Source: Desertifilum tharense IPPAS B-1220 (lineage in GTDB: Bacteria > Cyanobacteriota > Cyanobacteriia > Cyanobacteriales > Desertifilaceae). Taken from it: a DNA stretch of 64,000 bases. This document shows, one piece after another, positions 45,142 to 54,810 of this stretch; the first letter of the stretch is position 1; each line of letters starts with the position of its first letter. The DNA lies in contig NZ_MJGC01000039.1 of the NCBI RefSeq assembly GCF_001746915.1, forward strand, positions 1 through 64,000, read 5' to 3'. The position numbers and the translations under genes are program-made. The notes below the pieces were generated by a model that saw only the letters and a list, made by a program, of their open reading frames with translations, was not told the origin of the DNA and did not search any database.

Positions 45142-47820
45142 ATGTCAGAGCGTCGCAGTTGGACCGAAGTTGCTGAACCCCTAGCAATTATGGCAACCGC
45201 TGTAGGGGCTGTGATGACTGTCATCTTAAACCAAGTGGCTTATGTGGCGGCTCCCGTTTCGCTAGCGTTGCTCCTCAGTTGGGTGAACCGCCAAAAGCTA
45301 GATCGACAAGCGTTACAAAGCAGTACAACTGAGATGGCTCAAGTGACTCAACAGCTTGGTAACGATTTTGAAGCGTTGCGTGCGGCAGTTTTGGCAATGG
45401 GTTCTCAATTTAATCTCAGCCGTTTGGAGTCAGAAATTGCAGGGCTTGATGAAGCGATCGCCGCCGCTGAGGAAAATTTACAAAATCGCCTTGCAGCCCT
45501 AGAAACGCTAGATAGTGCAGCACTTCAAGCCGATCTGTCTCAGTTACGCAACCAATCCGCCTATCTTTTAGAAAGCCAAGCCAATGTCCTACAGCGTCTC
45601 GATCGACTCCCAGCCACCGATCGCCTAGAAAGCTTAGAACGGTCTGTGACTGAGGCGCTGACTCGCCTGCAAGCTGGAATTGCTCCGTTAGAAAGTTTAA
45701 CCCTTACCGATTTACAAGCTCAACTCGGTCAATTACTTGCTCAAGTGGCCAGCCTGCAAGCCGCTCAACTCCCTTTACAGCAACAGTTAGAACAGCTTTC
45801 GCCATCCCCAGAAATTTGGCAACCCGTTTTGCATCAGTTAGAAAGCTTGCAAGCCGCTCAACTGCCATTGCAGCAACAGTTAGAACAACTTGCCCAAGGT
45901 GCAGTCTCTCAGGAATCTTGGCAGCAGGTTGTGCGCCAGCTTGAAAACTTGCAAACCACCCAAACCGCTTTACAGCAGCAACTCGAACAAACCACCATCC
46001 CCCAAGAAGCCTGGGAAAGCGGACAAGCTCAGTTAGCCTCGCAACTCGTAGCGCTGCAAAATGATTTACAGAACCGTTTGGCGTCTTTGGATGTAGAAGC
46101 CGTTCAAACCAGTTCGTTGCAACTCGAATCCATTCGCGAAAATACCAGTCAGCTTGGCGCACAACTTGCCCATTTAGTAGATTCGTTGGCGAGCGTCACT
46201 CAACAGTTAGAAACGCTACCCCTTCCGGCTCCTAGCCTCACGGTTGAGGGTTTAGAAAGCCGTCTAGCCCCCTTACAATCCCAATTAAGCGCCTTGACTT
46301 CTGCGGCTTCTACTGGCCCCACACCCCTAACTGCGGAGGCATTAGAGAGCCATTTAGCCCCCTTACAGGCCCAATTGGCAGCGCTGACCCCTCTAAGTGA
46401 GGAGGCGTTAGAAAGTCGGTTTGCTCAACTGCAACAGCAACTTGAGGGTTTAGCGGCAATTCGCACCGAGCCGAGTGCAAGCGGGACTCCAGACTTTTTA
46501 GAACAGCGATTTTCTCAGTTGTCTAACGCCATCCACCAACTGCAACAGCAATTGAGTGCGGTGGAGAAACCAGAGTTGAGCGCTTTGAACGAGAATCTGG
46601 CAAGAGTGCGATCGCAATTGGCGAATTTAGAAAAATCAGTCGAAGAGTCGGCCGCCCGCTTGAATTTCCAAAACCCTTCTCTTCCAAATAAACTGCCAGA
46701 AGAGGCCGAAAAATGGCTCGGTAAGCTCGTGCAACGGGTTAAGAATCTCCAATCTAGAGAACAGGGGATTGAAGAACAGGATGCAGATCTAACCGATGAG
46801 TTTGCAGACTTCGAGGATGAAGATGAGGATTTTGCGGAGTCTGCTGTTTCCCCGACAGTATCAGTTTCTACTGAAGTTCCCCAACCCTCGCCCGTACCCT
46901 CTCCGGAGGGTAACGCTTGGCAATGCGTGCAAACTCTGAGTGGCAACCAAAGCGCGATCGCGGCTTTAGACCTCAGCGCCGATCGAAACACCCTCGTAGC
47001 CAGCGATTATGAGGTGGTGAAGGTGTGGGATTTAAACACCGGCGAGTTAAAATCTACCCTCAGCAGCGATGCGACAGAAGCCCCCGTGACTTCCGTTTCC
47101 CTCAGTCCTGATGGTCAGCTTTTAGCAAGCGCCAAGGGAGATATAGAAATTTGGAATTTGTCAACGGGTCAACCAATCCGTACCCTAGAGGCCGAAGACT
47201 GGACTACAATTGTGGCTATCAGTCCTGATGGCAAAACCTTAGCCAGTAGCGGTGGCGATCCGGTCGATCAAAATGGTTCGCTACAAGTTTGGGATCTAAC
47301 AAGTGGGGAACTCATCCGCACCAACTATTACGTTGCTTGCGAAATTTCCTCTCTCGCGTTTAGTCCTAACGGACAACTGCTAGTGCTAACTGGCAGTAAC
47401 TTAGAAGCGAACAAGGGCATCATTCAACTTTGGCACCTCGAAACCGGAAAGCCCAGATTTACGCTAGAACCTGCGGTGACTCCCTATGGTGTGATGTTTA
47501 ATCCTGACGCCACAATGTTTGCAGTGGGTTGTAACGACCAGAGCATTAAGCTTTGGAATTCGGCAACCGGCGGGCTGGTGCAAACCTTTACAGGTCATCA
47601 GGGCAGCGTATACGCTGTAGCAATTAGTTCAGATGGTAAACTGCTTGCTAGTGGCAGTGAAGATGGAACAATCGTTCTATGGGGGTTAGAAACAGGAGAA
47701 AAATTACAAACCTTATCCGGACATCGAGGGGGAGTCAGAGCGATCGCCTTCAGCCAAGATCGAAAAACCTTAATCAGTGGTTCTCAGGATCGCACGCTCA
47801 AAGTTTGGCAGTATAGTTAA
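45142..47820 (+). CDS. Membrane-anchored coiled-coil protein with seven WD40 repeats
   Basis: An 892-residue protein. Two hydrophobic stretches at about 15-45 anchor it. A very long Gln/Leu/Ala-rich coiled coil follows (about 55-545), with internal tandem repeats of about 38 residues around LQAAQLPLQQQLEQL and about 36 residues around ALESHLAPLQAQLAAL. Then comes an acidic Pro/Ser linker and seven WD40 blades (about 600-892, each with a D[LN]..G-type VWDL/LWHL/VWQY end), enough for one closed propeller. Likely a scaffold. I chose the ATG at 45142 (AGGTGAGG upstream) over the GTG at 45130. It follows mgtE by 49 bp and may be co-transcribed. Confidence 0.88.
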   Translation: MSERRSWTEVAEPLAIMATAVGAVMTVILNQVAYVAAPVSLALLLSWVNRQKLDRQALQSSTTEMAQVTQQLGNDFEALRAAVLAMGSQFNLSRLESEIAGLDEAIAAAEENLQNRLAALETLDSAALQADLSQLRNQSAYLLESQANVLQRLDRLPATDRLESLERSVTEALTRLQAGIAPLESLTLTDLQAQLGQLLAQVASLQAAQLPLQQQLEQLSPSPEIWQPVLHQLESLQAAQLPLQQQLEQLAQGAVSQESWQQVVRQLENLQTTQTALQQQLEQTTIPQEAWESGQAQLASQLVALQNDLQNRLASLDVEAVQTSSLQLESIRENTSQLGAQLAHLVDSLASVTQQLETLPLPAPSLTVEGLESRLAPLQSQLSALTSAASTGPTPLTAEALESHLAPLQAQLAALTPLSEEALESRFAQLQQQLEGLAAIRTEPSASGTPDFLEQRFSQLSNAIHQLQQQLSAVEKPELSALNENLARVRSQLANLEKSVEESAARLNFQNPSLPNKLPEEAEKWLGKLVQRVKNLQSREQGIEEQDADLTDEFADFEDEDEDFAESAVSPTVSVSTEVPQPSPVPSPEGNAWQCVQTLSGNQSAIAALDLSADRNTLVASDYEVVKVWDLNTGELKSTLSSDATEAPVTSVSLSPDGQLLASAKGDIEIWNLSTGQPIRTLEAEDWTTIVAISPDGKTLASSGGDPVDQNGSLQVWDLTSGELIRTNYYVACEISSLAFSPNGQLLVLTGSNLEANKGIIQLWHLETGKPRFTLEPAVTPYGVMFNPDATMFAVGCNDQSIKLWNSATGGLVQTFTGHQGSVYAVAISSDGKLLASGSEDGTIVLWGLETGEKLQTLSGHRGGVRAIAFSQDRKTLISGSQDRTLKVWQYS

Positions 47821-48310
47821 ATTAAATTTCCGGATTTTGAGCGCTGAAAAATGAGCCAGCCCAGGCAAAAGTTGGCAAACTACGCAATGAGAAACGAGGG
47901 GTCTAGCCCCTCAGTGCGTCAAACATTTTAGGGTTGAGTTTCACAAGCAATCAACCCGCGCAATGCTCGAATCTAGGGCTTGTTGAGGGGATTTCCCAAC
48001 GGACAAGCAAGGAGGAAACAATGATGTAAATGACCCCAGACCAATTAAAAATCTCAAATTGCGAATTCATTGCAATCTGAGGATATATTTTGGGAATCTT
48101 AGATTGTACAGCCTAGCGATCGGATTGCCCCTAGACAGCAACCCTTTAGCAAACGCCCCTAAATTCCTGCACAATCTCAAACCAGAGTAACTTTAAGGAC
48201 TCTTTAATAACTTTCTACAACTTCGGCATCGTAAGTTCGCGTCTATACACACATAATGAATCTAGGGTGGCACTATCCTGGCGGTTAATGTTGAAGCGAG
48301 TGAAGCCTCA
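47821..48310. other. Intergenic region with a small hairpin
   Basis: 490 bp between the WD40 gene and the kinase gene. GAGGGG-TCTAG-CCCCTC near 47898-47914 is a perfect 6-bp hairpin, possibly a terminator without a U-tract. Near 48011 AGGAGG is followed by ATGATGTAA and then a 16-codon frame (MTPDQLKISN...); this is too short to support. Nothing else is recognised. Confidence 0.5.
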
Positions 48311-49909
48311 ATGAGCTACTGCGTAAATCCGGCTTGTCCGAATCCTGAAAATCCTCCAACCAATGATGTCTGCGCCGCCTGTGGCACAACCTTACTCCTG
48401 CGCGATCGCTATCGCGTTAATCAAGCCCTAGGACAAGGGGGGTTTGGCGCGACATTCTTAGCGCGAGACGAATCATTACCCGGACAACCCTACTGCGTTA
48501 TCAAACAACTGCGCCCAGCCTCAACGACTCCTCAAGTCTTGCAGATGGCACGGGAACTGTTTCGCCGCGAAGCAAAAACCCTGGGTAAAATCGGCAACCA
48601 TCCCCAACTTCCTCGGCTTCTAGACTACTTTGAAACTGAACAGGAATTTTACCTGGTTCAGGAATACATCAGCGGTTCCACCCTCCATCGCGAAGTCAAG
48701 CGCGGCGGCCCGTTTACCGAAGCGGGTGTCAAGCAATTTTTAAGCGAACTCTTGCCTCTAGTAGAATACATCCACTCTCAGCAAGTGATTCACCGCGATA
48801 TTAAGCCCGCAAACCTGATTCGCCGCAATCAAGATAAAAAACTCGTTCTGATTGATTTTGGAGCCGTTAAAGACCAAGTAAACCCCACTGTGGCCAGCGC
48901 CTCCGAGCAGACCGCCTTAACCGCGTATGCTATTGGGACGCCGGGGTACGCACCACCAGAACAAATGGCCCTGCGCCCAGTTTATGCCAGCGATATTTAT
49001 GCAGTTGGCGTCACCTGCGTCTACTTGCTGACGGCCAAATCGCCCAAGGATTTAGACTACGACCCCACCACCGGGGAATTGATGTGGCAAAATCACGTTC
49101 AAGTCAGCGAACATTTTGCCAACGTCTTAAAGAAAATGCTGGAAGTCTCGGTTCGACATCGCTACCAGTCGGCCGGCGATATTCTGCGAGCCTTAGATTT
49201 AGAGCCATATTTAGACAGCCTCGCCCAAGGTATGATTGCTCAAACGGCCCCGATTTCTGGAGGACAGCCGCAGTCTTTTGTGAGTCCTAACCGAGTTCCC
49301 CAAGGGCCTACAGGTTTAACCCAGTCTGCGCGCATGGCCGAAATGATTAAAAATCGCCAAAAGCGACTGAACGGGACTCTCGCCGATCCGCGTCGTTCGA
49401 CGATAAGTTCCTCCAATACCTCGTCGTTTACCAGCAGCAATACGCAAGCCACTACTGGCGGGAAAGCCAGAGTTCCTACGCGGCTAAATTCTGACGATCT
49501 ATTAACTTACTATGGCAAAGGGCGGCGAGATTTTGCCGATCACGATCTCAGCGCCCTCAACTTACAGCAAGCGAACTTAGCAGACGCGATTTTTACCCAA
49601 TCTAAATTTGTTAAAACCGACTTTCGCGGCGCGAATCTCTATCGCGCTAATTTTGGTCGGGCGCGCTTAAAACAAACGATCTTACGAGATGCTAATCTCA
49701 GCCGCGCTTATTTTAACTATGCCAACTTAGAGGGGGCAGATTTACGAGGAGCCGATCTAAGTTACGCTCACCTCAGTAATGCCAACCTCCGCAGCGCTAA
49801 CCTCTGCGGGGCAAACCTGACTGGGGCAAAAGTGACCGAAGAACAACTGGCGGTTGCGAGAATTAACTGGGCAACTATTTTACCTAGCGGCAAGCGGGGT
49901 TTTTGGTAA
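48311..49909 (+). CDS. Ser/Thr protein kinase with Cys motif and pentapeptide repeats (SpkB-like)
   Basis: A 532-residue protein. Putative zinc knuckle at the N-terminus (C4, C9, C21, C24). Kinase domain about 33-300 with GQGGFGATF glycine loop, catalytic HRDIKPANLI (H161, D163), DFGAVKDQ and an activation loop with GTPGYAPPEQ. A Ser/Thr/Asn linker follows, then a pentapeptide-repeat domain about 410-515 (A-[DN]-L-x-x pattern: ANLADAI, ANLYRANF, ADLRGADLS). This layout is that of SpkB in Synechocystis, linked to motility and oxidative stress there. ATG at 48311. Confidence 0.93.
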   Translation: MSYCVNPACPNPENPPTNDVCAACGTTLLLRDRYRVNQALGQGGFGATFLARDESLPGQPYCVIKQLRPASTTPQVLQMARELFRREAKTLGKIGNHPQLPRLLDYFETEQEFYLVQEYISGSTLHREVKRGGPFTEAGVKQFLSELLPLVEYIHSQQVIHRDIKPANLIRRNQDKKLVLIDFGAVKDQVNPTVASASEQTALTAYAIGTPGYAPPEQMALRPVYASDIYAVGVTCVYLLTAKSPKDLDYDPTTGELMWQNHVQVSEHFANVLKKMLEVSVRHRYQSAGDILRALDLEPYLDSLAQGMIAQTAPISGGQPQSFVSPNRVPQGPTGLTQSARMAEMIKNRQKRLNGTLADPRRSTISSSNTSSFTSSNTQATTGGKARVPTRLNSDDLLTYYGKGRRDFADHDLSALNLQQANLADAIFTQSKFVKTDFRGANLYRANFGRARLKQTILRDANLSRAYFNYANLEGADLRGADLSYAHLSNANLRSANLCGANLTGAKVTEEQLAVARINWATILPSGKRGFW

Positions 49910-50069
49910 GATTTAAGGTTTTTAAAAACAAACAAAGCACTCTTTCAACTTAAGCGGTGAGTGCCAAAAATGGGGAGGATTGGATTAATTTGGCAGCCCC
50001 CTAGAGTTGCCCATGCGAGCGTGCGGTTCAGGTCAACTCGCCTAATTTCTGTGCCTGAACAAATAACCT

Positions 50070-50130
50070 AAAAGAGTTTTGAATCTTGAATTCAGAATCA
50101 ATCGATTCACAACTCAAAATTCAAAACTCT
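50070..50130 (-). terminator. psaD terminator hairpin
   Basis: On the minus strand AGAGTTTTGAAT (50119-50130) and ATTCAAAACTCT (50073-50084) form a perfect 12-bp stem around an AT-rich loop, followed by TTT. It lies about 17 bp after the psaD stop. Confidence 0.65.
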
Positions 50131-50146
50131 AGATGTTAATTACAGA

Positions 50147-50572
50147 CTAAACATCGCAAGGACGCTTGCCCGTGAATTTGAGAGTAGCGGGTTCGGGATT
50201 TTTGCCAATTTTGCGGTCTTTTTTGCCGTTGTAGGGCCGTCCTTGGTTGACCTTTTCAGGGAAGACGCCATCGGCTGGGTGCAGATATTGCACTTCACCA
50301 TTGGGGAAGACGCGATAAATTTTGTAATCGGTGATTTTAAACTTCGCCCGCAATTGCTGCCCGCCTAAAGCGATGCAGTGTTCTTTGCGAGAGAGGTACA
50401 AAAGATTTTCGCCTTGACGCATAATTGCTGCGCCCCCAGTCGGCATCTCAAAGACTTGCTCTTTCGGGCTTGTCCAGGTGATGGCATATTTTTCTTCAAT
50501 TTCGGCTTTAGTGAGCAAGCCACCGGTGCCACCGCCAAAGATGGGGGGTTGTCCTGTCAATTCGTTAGCCAT
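50147..50572 (-). CDS. psaD: Photosystem I subunit II, PsaD
   Basis: A 141-residue stromal-side subunit of photosystem I that docks ferredoxin and fixes PsaC. The entire chain matches the cyanobacterial family: [20 protein letters not shown] at the start, [13 protein letters not shown] in the middle, and the basic [20 protein letters not shown] at the C-terminal side. No transit peptide. ATG at 50572 with GAGGGA upstream. Monocistronic with its own hairpin. Confidence 0.99.
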   Translation of the reverse strand: MANELTGQPPIFGGGTGGLLTKAEIEEKYAITWTSPKEQVFEMPTGGAAIMRQGENLLYLSRKEHCIALGGQQLRAKFKITDYKIYRVFPNGEVQYLHPADGVFPEKVNQGRPYNGKKDRKIGKNPEPATLKFTGKRPCDV

Positions 50573-50812
50573 AAATCCCTCTATCTAAGGTTTTTAGGGA
50601 ATCCTATCACTCAGATGACTTTGGGGAGAGGCTTTGTTAGGAACTGTTACAGAGCGTTGAAGTAGCCAGTCGCCTAAGTTGTAGATTAGCTTAACTCAAC
50701 AGTAAAGAGCGATCGCGACTTTGGCGAATCACTGCCACGGGTTAGAGGTATTGCTCACAGGAGTTCTATACAGTAAGAGTGGATGACCCGTCACAGAGGA
50801 GAACAAAAATCT

Positions 50813-51571
50813 ATGGCCATTCCCACCGCCAGTTCTTGTACGGATAAGATGAATGCAGCGATCGCAGATGCCATTGAATTTGGGATTTCTGCCACCAAAG
50901 ACGCCTCCGATACCGCGCGAGGTGTCGCCCAAAACGTTGGGACAACAACCCATCAGTTTGTCGAACAAGGAACCGAAACCATCGGACGCGTCGTAACCCC
51001 CATCGCCGAAAACCCGGTGGTTAAATATGCCACCAAACTGCCCGTCCTCAGTTGGGTGATGGCAGCTTTAGGGCAAGTCGATATTGATAAAGTCGAACAA
51101 GATATCGAAGCATTGCGGCAAAAATACCCCTCTGAAAGTCCCAGCCAAATCTCCCATCGCATTATTGTCGATACCGCCCTCCAAGGCGGCCGAATCGGGC
51201 TGTTAACCAACTTTATTCCCCCGCTTGCCCTAGCCCTGTTTGCCGTCGATTTAGCGGCAGTTACCGCCCTGCAAGCCGAAATGATTTATCGCATCGCCGC
51301 CGCCTATGGGTTCTCCCTGCACGAACCTACCCGTCGGGGAGAAGTCCTCGCCATTTACGGCCTCTCAGTAGGCAGTTCTGGCGTAGTCAAAACGGGATTA
51401 AGCTTTATTGAATTAATCCCCCTGGTGGGTACCGTAGCAGGGGCCGCCAATAACGCCACCTTACTGTACGCTTTAGGAGTGGTGGCGACTCAGTTTTACG
51501 AAGCCAAAAAGAACGCGCCAGCCAAAGAAGGCGAAACGGTTCCTTTCCCGAAAAGCATTAATATTTCTTAG
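50813..51571 (+). CDS. EcsC-like protein
   Basis: A 252-residue protein with an amphipathic N-terminal half ([29 protein letters not shown]) and a hydrophobic C-terminal half ([24 protein letters not shown] stretch, [20 protein letters not shown]), resembling the EcsC family of membrane-associated proteins. Function unknown. I chose the ATG at 50813 because GGAGAA precedes it; the upstream start at 50783 lacks a ribosome site. It overlaps the stop of convergent trhO by 14 bp. Confidence 0.7.
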   Translation: MAIPTASSCTDKMNAAIADAIEFGISATKDASDTARGVAQNVGTTTHQFVEQGTETIGRVVTPIAENPVVKYATKLPVLSWVMAALGQVDIDKVEQDIEALRQKYPSESPSQISHRIIVDTALQGGRIGLLTNFIPPLALALFAVDLAAVTALQAEMIYRIAAAYGFSLHEPTRRGEVLAIYGLSVGSSGVVKTGLSFIELIPLVGTVAGAANNATLLYALGVVATQFYEAKKNAPAKEGETVPFPKSINIS

Positions 51572-52472
51572 GGGTTGAATCAGAACCCAGGGTTCTGTTG
51601 TGCAACTCTCGCTGTTTGCGCCTTGCTTCCTGGCGGGTGCGTTTTTCGGGCGTGAGTTCGGCAAAACAAAACGGACAGCAAATCCCCGCTTCATACTGAG
51701 GCGAGGCTTTGTCTTCTTCAGAAATAGGATGGCCGCAGTTGGCGCACATTTCATGGGTACCCAACTCTAAGCCATGCTGTACCGCTACGCGTTGGTCAAA
51801 CACAAAACATTCCCCCTCCCACAAACTCTCTTCTGGGGGAACCTCTTCTAAGTATTTGAGGATGCCGCCTTTGAGGTGATACACTTCCTCAAATCCTTGG
51901 GCCAGCATATAGGAGGTGGCTTTCTCGCAGCGAATGCCCCCAGTACAGAATAGGGCGACTTTGCGATGTTTGGTCGGGTCGAGGTTTTGCTGCACGTAAT
52001 CGGGAAACTGACGGAAAGATTCGGTTTCCGGGTTTTGCGCCCCTTTAAAGGTGCCAATGGCAACCTCGTAATCGTTGCGCGTATCCACTAGAATTACTTC
52101 GGGGTCTTGAATCAGTTGATTCCATTCTTGGGGCGTTACATAGTGACCCACTTGTTCGTTGGGGTTAACGAAGGGAACGCCCAAGGTGACGATTTCTGAT
52201 TTTAGCCGCACCTTCATGCGCTCAAACGGCGGGTTGTCGGTCAATGATTCTTTTGCCTCTAAGTCGGCTAGACGGGCATCAGAGCGCAAATAAGCTAGCA
52301 CTGCGTCGATGTTTGAACGCGAACCTGCTATTGTGCCATTAATTCCTTCAGCCGCGAGGAGAATGGTTCCACAAACTTGCTGCGCTTTGCAGAAGGTGAG
52401 GAGGGGTTCTTGTTTTTCGGTAAAGTCAGGGAGAGGGACAAATTTATAAAAGGTGGCAACAACCAGGTTCAT
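51558..52472 (-). CDS. trhO: tRNA uridine(34) hydroxylase, rhodanese family
   Basis: A 304-residue TrhO/YceA protein that makes 5-hydroxyuridine at the wobble position of certain tRNAs. N-terminal acylphosphatase-like part ([13 protein letters not shown]), central rhodanese domain ([12 protein letters not shown]; active-site loop [16 protein letters not shown] with C176), and a C-terminal Cys-rich tail ([21 protein letters not shown]). Full length. It is the only tRNA-modification gene here, and lies next to tRNA-Ala. ATG at 52472. Confidence 0.93.
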   Translation of the reverse strand: MNLVVATFYKFVPLPDFTEKQEPLLTFCKAQQVCGTILLAAEGINGTIAGSRSNIDAVLAYLRSDARLADLEAKESLTDNPPFERMKVRLKSEIVTLGVPFVNPNEQVGHYVTPQEWNQLIQDPEVILVDTRNDYEVAIGTFKGAQNPETESFRQFPDYVQQNLDPTKHRKVALFCTGGIRCEKATSYMLAQGFEEVYHLKGGILKYLEEVPPEESLWEGECFVFDQRVAVQHGLELGTHEMCANCGHPISEEDKASPQYEAGICCPFCFAELTPEKRTRQEARRKQRELHNRTLGSDSTPKKY

Positions 52473-52550
52473 AAGTTTAGCAATGTAAATTGTATCGATG
52501 CTGACTTCCTTTTTCAGTCCAAAGCCGCTACTATTAAGCCTATCCCGTTT

Positions 52551-52623
52551 GGGGGTATAGCTCAGTTGGTAGAGCGCCTGCTTTGCAAGCAGGATGTCAG
52601 CGGTTCGAGTCCGCTTACCTCCA
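52551..52623 (+). tRNA. tRNA-Ala (anticodon UGC)
   Basis: A 73-nt cloverleaf: acceptor arms GGGGGTA and TACCTCC pair (one G-U), D-arm GCTCAGTTGGTAGAGC, anticodon arm CCTGCTTTGCAAGCAGG with TGC in the loop, T-arm around GGTTCGAGTCC. Discriminator base A. CCA is not encoded. It is the only RNA gene found with confidence. Confidence 0.97.
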
Positions 52624-52646
52624 TTGTTTGATGATAGCTTGTCGGC

Positions 52647-52760
52647 TTATTCTTTTTTCTGCCCAGGCCATTTTGTCCCCATCTCGGTTTTAGCGGAGAA
52701 GATGAGGTAAACAATCAATCCGCCAACTGTGGCGAAGAAGAGAAGGATATCGTTATCCAT
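52647..52760 (-). CDS. 37-residue single-TM membrane peptide
   Basis: Reads MDNDILLFFATVGGLIVYL, then IFSAKTEMGTKWPGQ and a Lys/Lys/Glu end. One hydrophobic helix (about residues 5-22) followed by a polar tail. The size and shape are like the small subunits of photosystems, NDH-1 or b6f, but it matches none that I know with certainty. It is on the opposite strand, between tRNA-Ala and the GST gene. No strong ribosome site is visible upstream. Confidence 0.55.
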   Translation of the reverse strand: MDNDILLFFATVGGLIVYLIFSAKTEMGTKWPGQKKE

Positions 52761-52822
52761 AGGTTGATAAGAGGCGATCGCACCTGTCTAGAATAGCAAT
52801 TCGTGCGATCGCGATCGTCGTC

Positions 52823-53521
52823 TTAACGCTGTTCTAGCTGGCGGGAACCAAACAACGCCTCTTTCGCCTTATCATCCATCTTCGCACCTCGGCGATCGCT
52901 CAACAACTCCAAACCGCGCTGAACCGCAGGGCGATTGTGAATCGTCTCGAACCAACGCTTTAGATTAGGATAATCGGCTAAATCTTGTCCTTGACTTTCG
53001 TGAGGGACAATCCAAGGGAAAATAGCGATATCTGCAATCGAATACTCACCCGCGATAAACTCACTCTTGCTTAACTGCTTCTCTAAAACGCGATACAGCC
53101 GCGTTGCTTCATTGGTATAGCGATTCACTGCATAGGGAATCTGTTCTGGGGCATACTGGCGAAAATGGTGGGCTTGACCTAACATCGGTCCAACTCCCCC
53201 CATTTGGAACATCAGCCATTGAATGACAGTATAGCGATCGCGCAGATTGCTGGGAATCAGTTGACCCGTTTTTTCTGCTAAGTATAAAAGAATGGCCCCC
53301 GATTCAAACAACGTTAGGGGTTGACCCCCCGGCCCATTGGGATCGACAATAGCAGGCATCTTATTATTAGGGCTAACTTGCAGAAAATTCGGTTGAAACT
53401 GATCTCCCGCCCCAATATCAATCGGGATAACCTGATAGGGGATACCCGTTTCTTCTAAAAAAATGCTGATTTTCCAACCATTCGGGGTTGGCCAATAGTA
53501 TAGATCGATTGGCTCGCTCAC
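52823..53521 (-). CDS. Glutathione S-transferase family, Nu/YfcG-like
   Basis: A 232-residue protein: thioredoxin-like N-domain starting YYWPTPNGWKISIFLEETG (the TPNG pattern of Nu-class GSTs, which have no Tyr/Ser catalytic residue), then NKMPAIVDPNGPGG and LFESGAILLYLAEKTG, and a helical C-domain (SKSEFIAGEYSIADIAIFPW). Relatives reduce disulfides or peroxides using glutathione. Full length. ATG at 53521, cytosolic. Confidence 0.92.
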   Translation of the reverse strand: MSEPIDLYYWPTPNGWKISIFLEETGIPYQVIPIDIGAGDQFQPNFLQVSPNNKMPAIVDPNGPGGQPLTLFESGAILLYLAEKTGQLIPSNLRDRYTVIQWLMFQMGGVGPMLGQAHHFRQYAPEQIPYAVNRYTNEATRLYRVLEKQLSKSEFIAGEYSIADIAIFPWIVPHESQGQDLADYPNLKRWFETIHNRPAVQRGLELLSDRRGAKMDDKAKEALFGSRQLEQR

Positions 53522-53552
53522 AGATCGCCCTCTCCTGATAATCGCGTTAATC

Positions 53553-53993
53553 CTATTGAGAGCTTAACGGATCGATTCTCTCAACTCTTCCCCCTGGGGC
53601 TAGTTTCAATTGGATTGTCATTTCCGGTAAGTCAGAATTGGGATACGCTGTCATATAGCGATCGATCGCCTGCTGAAAGGCGTCTAAATAGCTAAACGCT
53701 GCAATTAACTGCTTCCAGGTGGGAGTACGTCTAAATACGATTCCCCGCGCTTTCGCTGCTTTTCGACATTCTAAGTGAGAACCATAGCGCTTGACTAACT
53801 CTTCTTGAGTGACTTGACGAGGCGAACTCAACCCAACCGCCGGGGGTAAAGCCGTTTCAGGTTGAGAAACTTGTTCTCTTAGCTGGTTGACAGCAACTTG
53901 AGCAACGGTGAAAATTGCAGCAGCGTTTTCTAGCTCCTTTTGCTGATTCTCGTGGAGTTGCTCTAGGAGTTGAGCGATCCGTTTTTTACCCAT
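53553..53993 (-). CDS. Hypothetical protein, second gene of a two-gene operon
   Basis: A 146-residue soluble protein. It has an N-terminal coiled coil (about 1-45, LEQLHENQQKELENAAAI), a Pro-rich linker, and a C-terminal compact helical part with RQVTQEELVKRYGSHLECRK, which could be a helix-turn-helix-like fold. Family not recognised. It lies 7 bp after the 198-residue gene, so the two are co-transcribed. Confidence 0.7.
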   Translation of the reverse strand: MGKKRIAQLLEQLHENQQKELENAAAIFTVAQVAVNQLREQVSQPETALPPAVGLSSPRQVTQEELVKRYGSHLECRKAAKARGIVFRRTPTWKQLIAAFSYLDAFQQAIDRYMTAYPNSDLPEMTIQLKLAPGGRVERIDPLSSQ

Positions 53994-54000
53994 TGTTCTA

Positions 54001-54597
54001 TTATTTGTCTAAGAGCGATCGCCCGATGGATGCGGAATCTTCATACATTTGAGGATGTTCTCTGCGATCCTCATCAACATCGAATTCGCTAGGGAGTTGG
54101 GGAGGTACAGAACCGGTTAGCGTTGAACTCTCTACCCCATTTTCTTCTCGCCACCATAACACAATCTTGCGGATTGCTGACCAAAACTGGTAAAGTCGAT
54201 TACCCGTAAACAAACCCCACTGGACATGTTGCGGATCGTTCACTCCCATCAGATCGAATGCTTCTGAAAGTTGATCTAAGTGGGAAGTCATCTTTTGCAA
54301 TTCACTTTCCAAAGCTTGAATCGTTTGTTGGCTATCCTGGCTACCCTGCTTTTTCACAGTGCTGAGTTGGTTGATTAACCCCTGTAACCGTTCAACATCG
54401 GTTTTAAGCTTTAAAGTAGACTTTTTGTATTCTTCATTTCTGCGAATCAACTGTCCTCGGCTACGATTGGTAAAGATCAGACAGTCTCTCATCTGTTGGT
54501 AAAGCTGGTTAGCCTCCTCAGCCTGCAAGTTATCGAGGGTTTTCGGGAATTCGGAGGCTGAACGAAAGCCAGAAGAAGGGGTATCCGATTTTGACAT
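54001..54597 (-). CDS. Coiled-coil hypothetical protein, first gene of a two-gene operon
   Basis: A 198-residue protein with a long coiled coil (about 25-115: LQAEEANQLYQQMRD, SELQKMTSHLDQLSEAFD), a Trp-rich segment that may touch the membrane (LYQFWSAIRKIVLWWREE), and an acidic tail. I do not recognise the family. Tight coupling (7 bp) with the downstream 146-residue gene suggests they form one complex. Confidence 0.7.
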   Translation of the reverse strand: MSKSDTPSSGFRSASEFPKTLDNLQAEEANQLYQQMRDCLIFTNRSRGQLIRRNEEYKKSTLKLKTDVERLQGLINQLSTVKKQGSQDSQQTIQALESELQKMTSHLDQLSEAFDLMGVNDPQHVQWGLFTGNRLYQFWSAIRKIVLWWREENGVESSTLTGSVPPQLPSEFDVDEDRREHPQMYEDSASIGRSLLDK

Positions 54598-54810
54598 AGT
54601 TTACCCAAGCCTAATAAGGCGAACATTCGGAAAAGTTGTCTACTGGTAGCATTCCCAGATCCGTGCAGAAATCCCCAAATGGGATTAGGCTAAAACTCAG
54701 CTAACGATAACTATTCAGATCTGTTAAACGTTCATGCTAGCATCACCTGCGTGCAGTTCAATCTTTTGCTGAGGATTGACTTCGTGCGGGATTGAATGGG
54801 GTATTCCGAC

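Noticed and set aside
48011..48060. 16-codon peptide after AGGAGG
   Set aside because: Too short, no conservation evidence, and the first ATG pair is followed at once by TAA.
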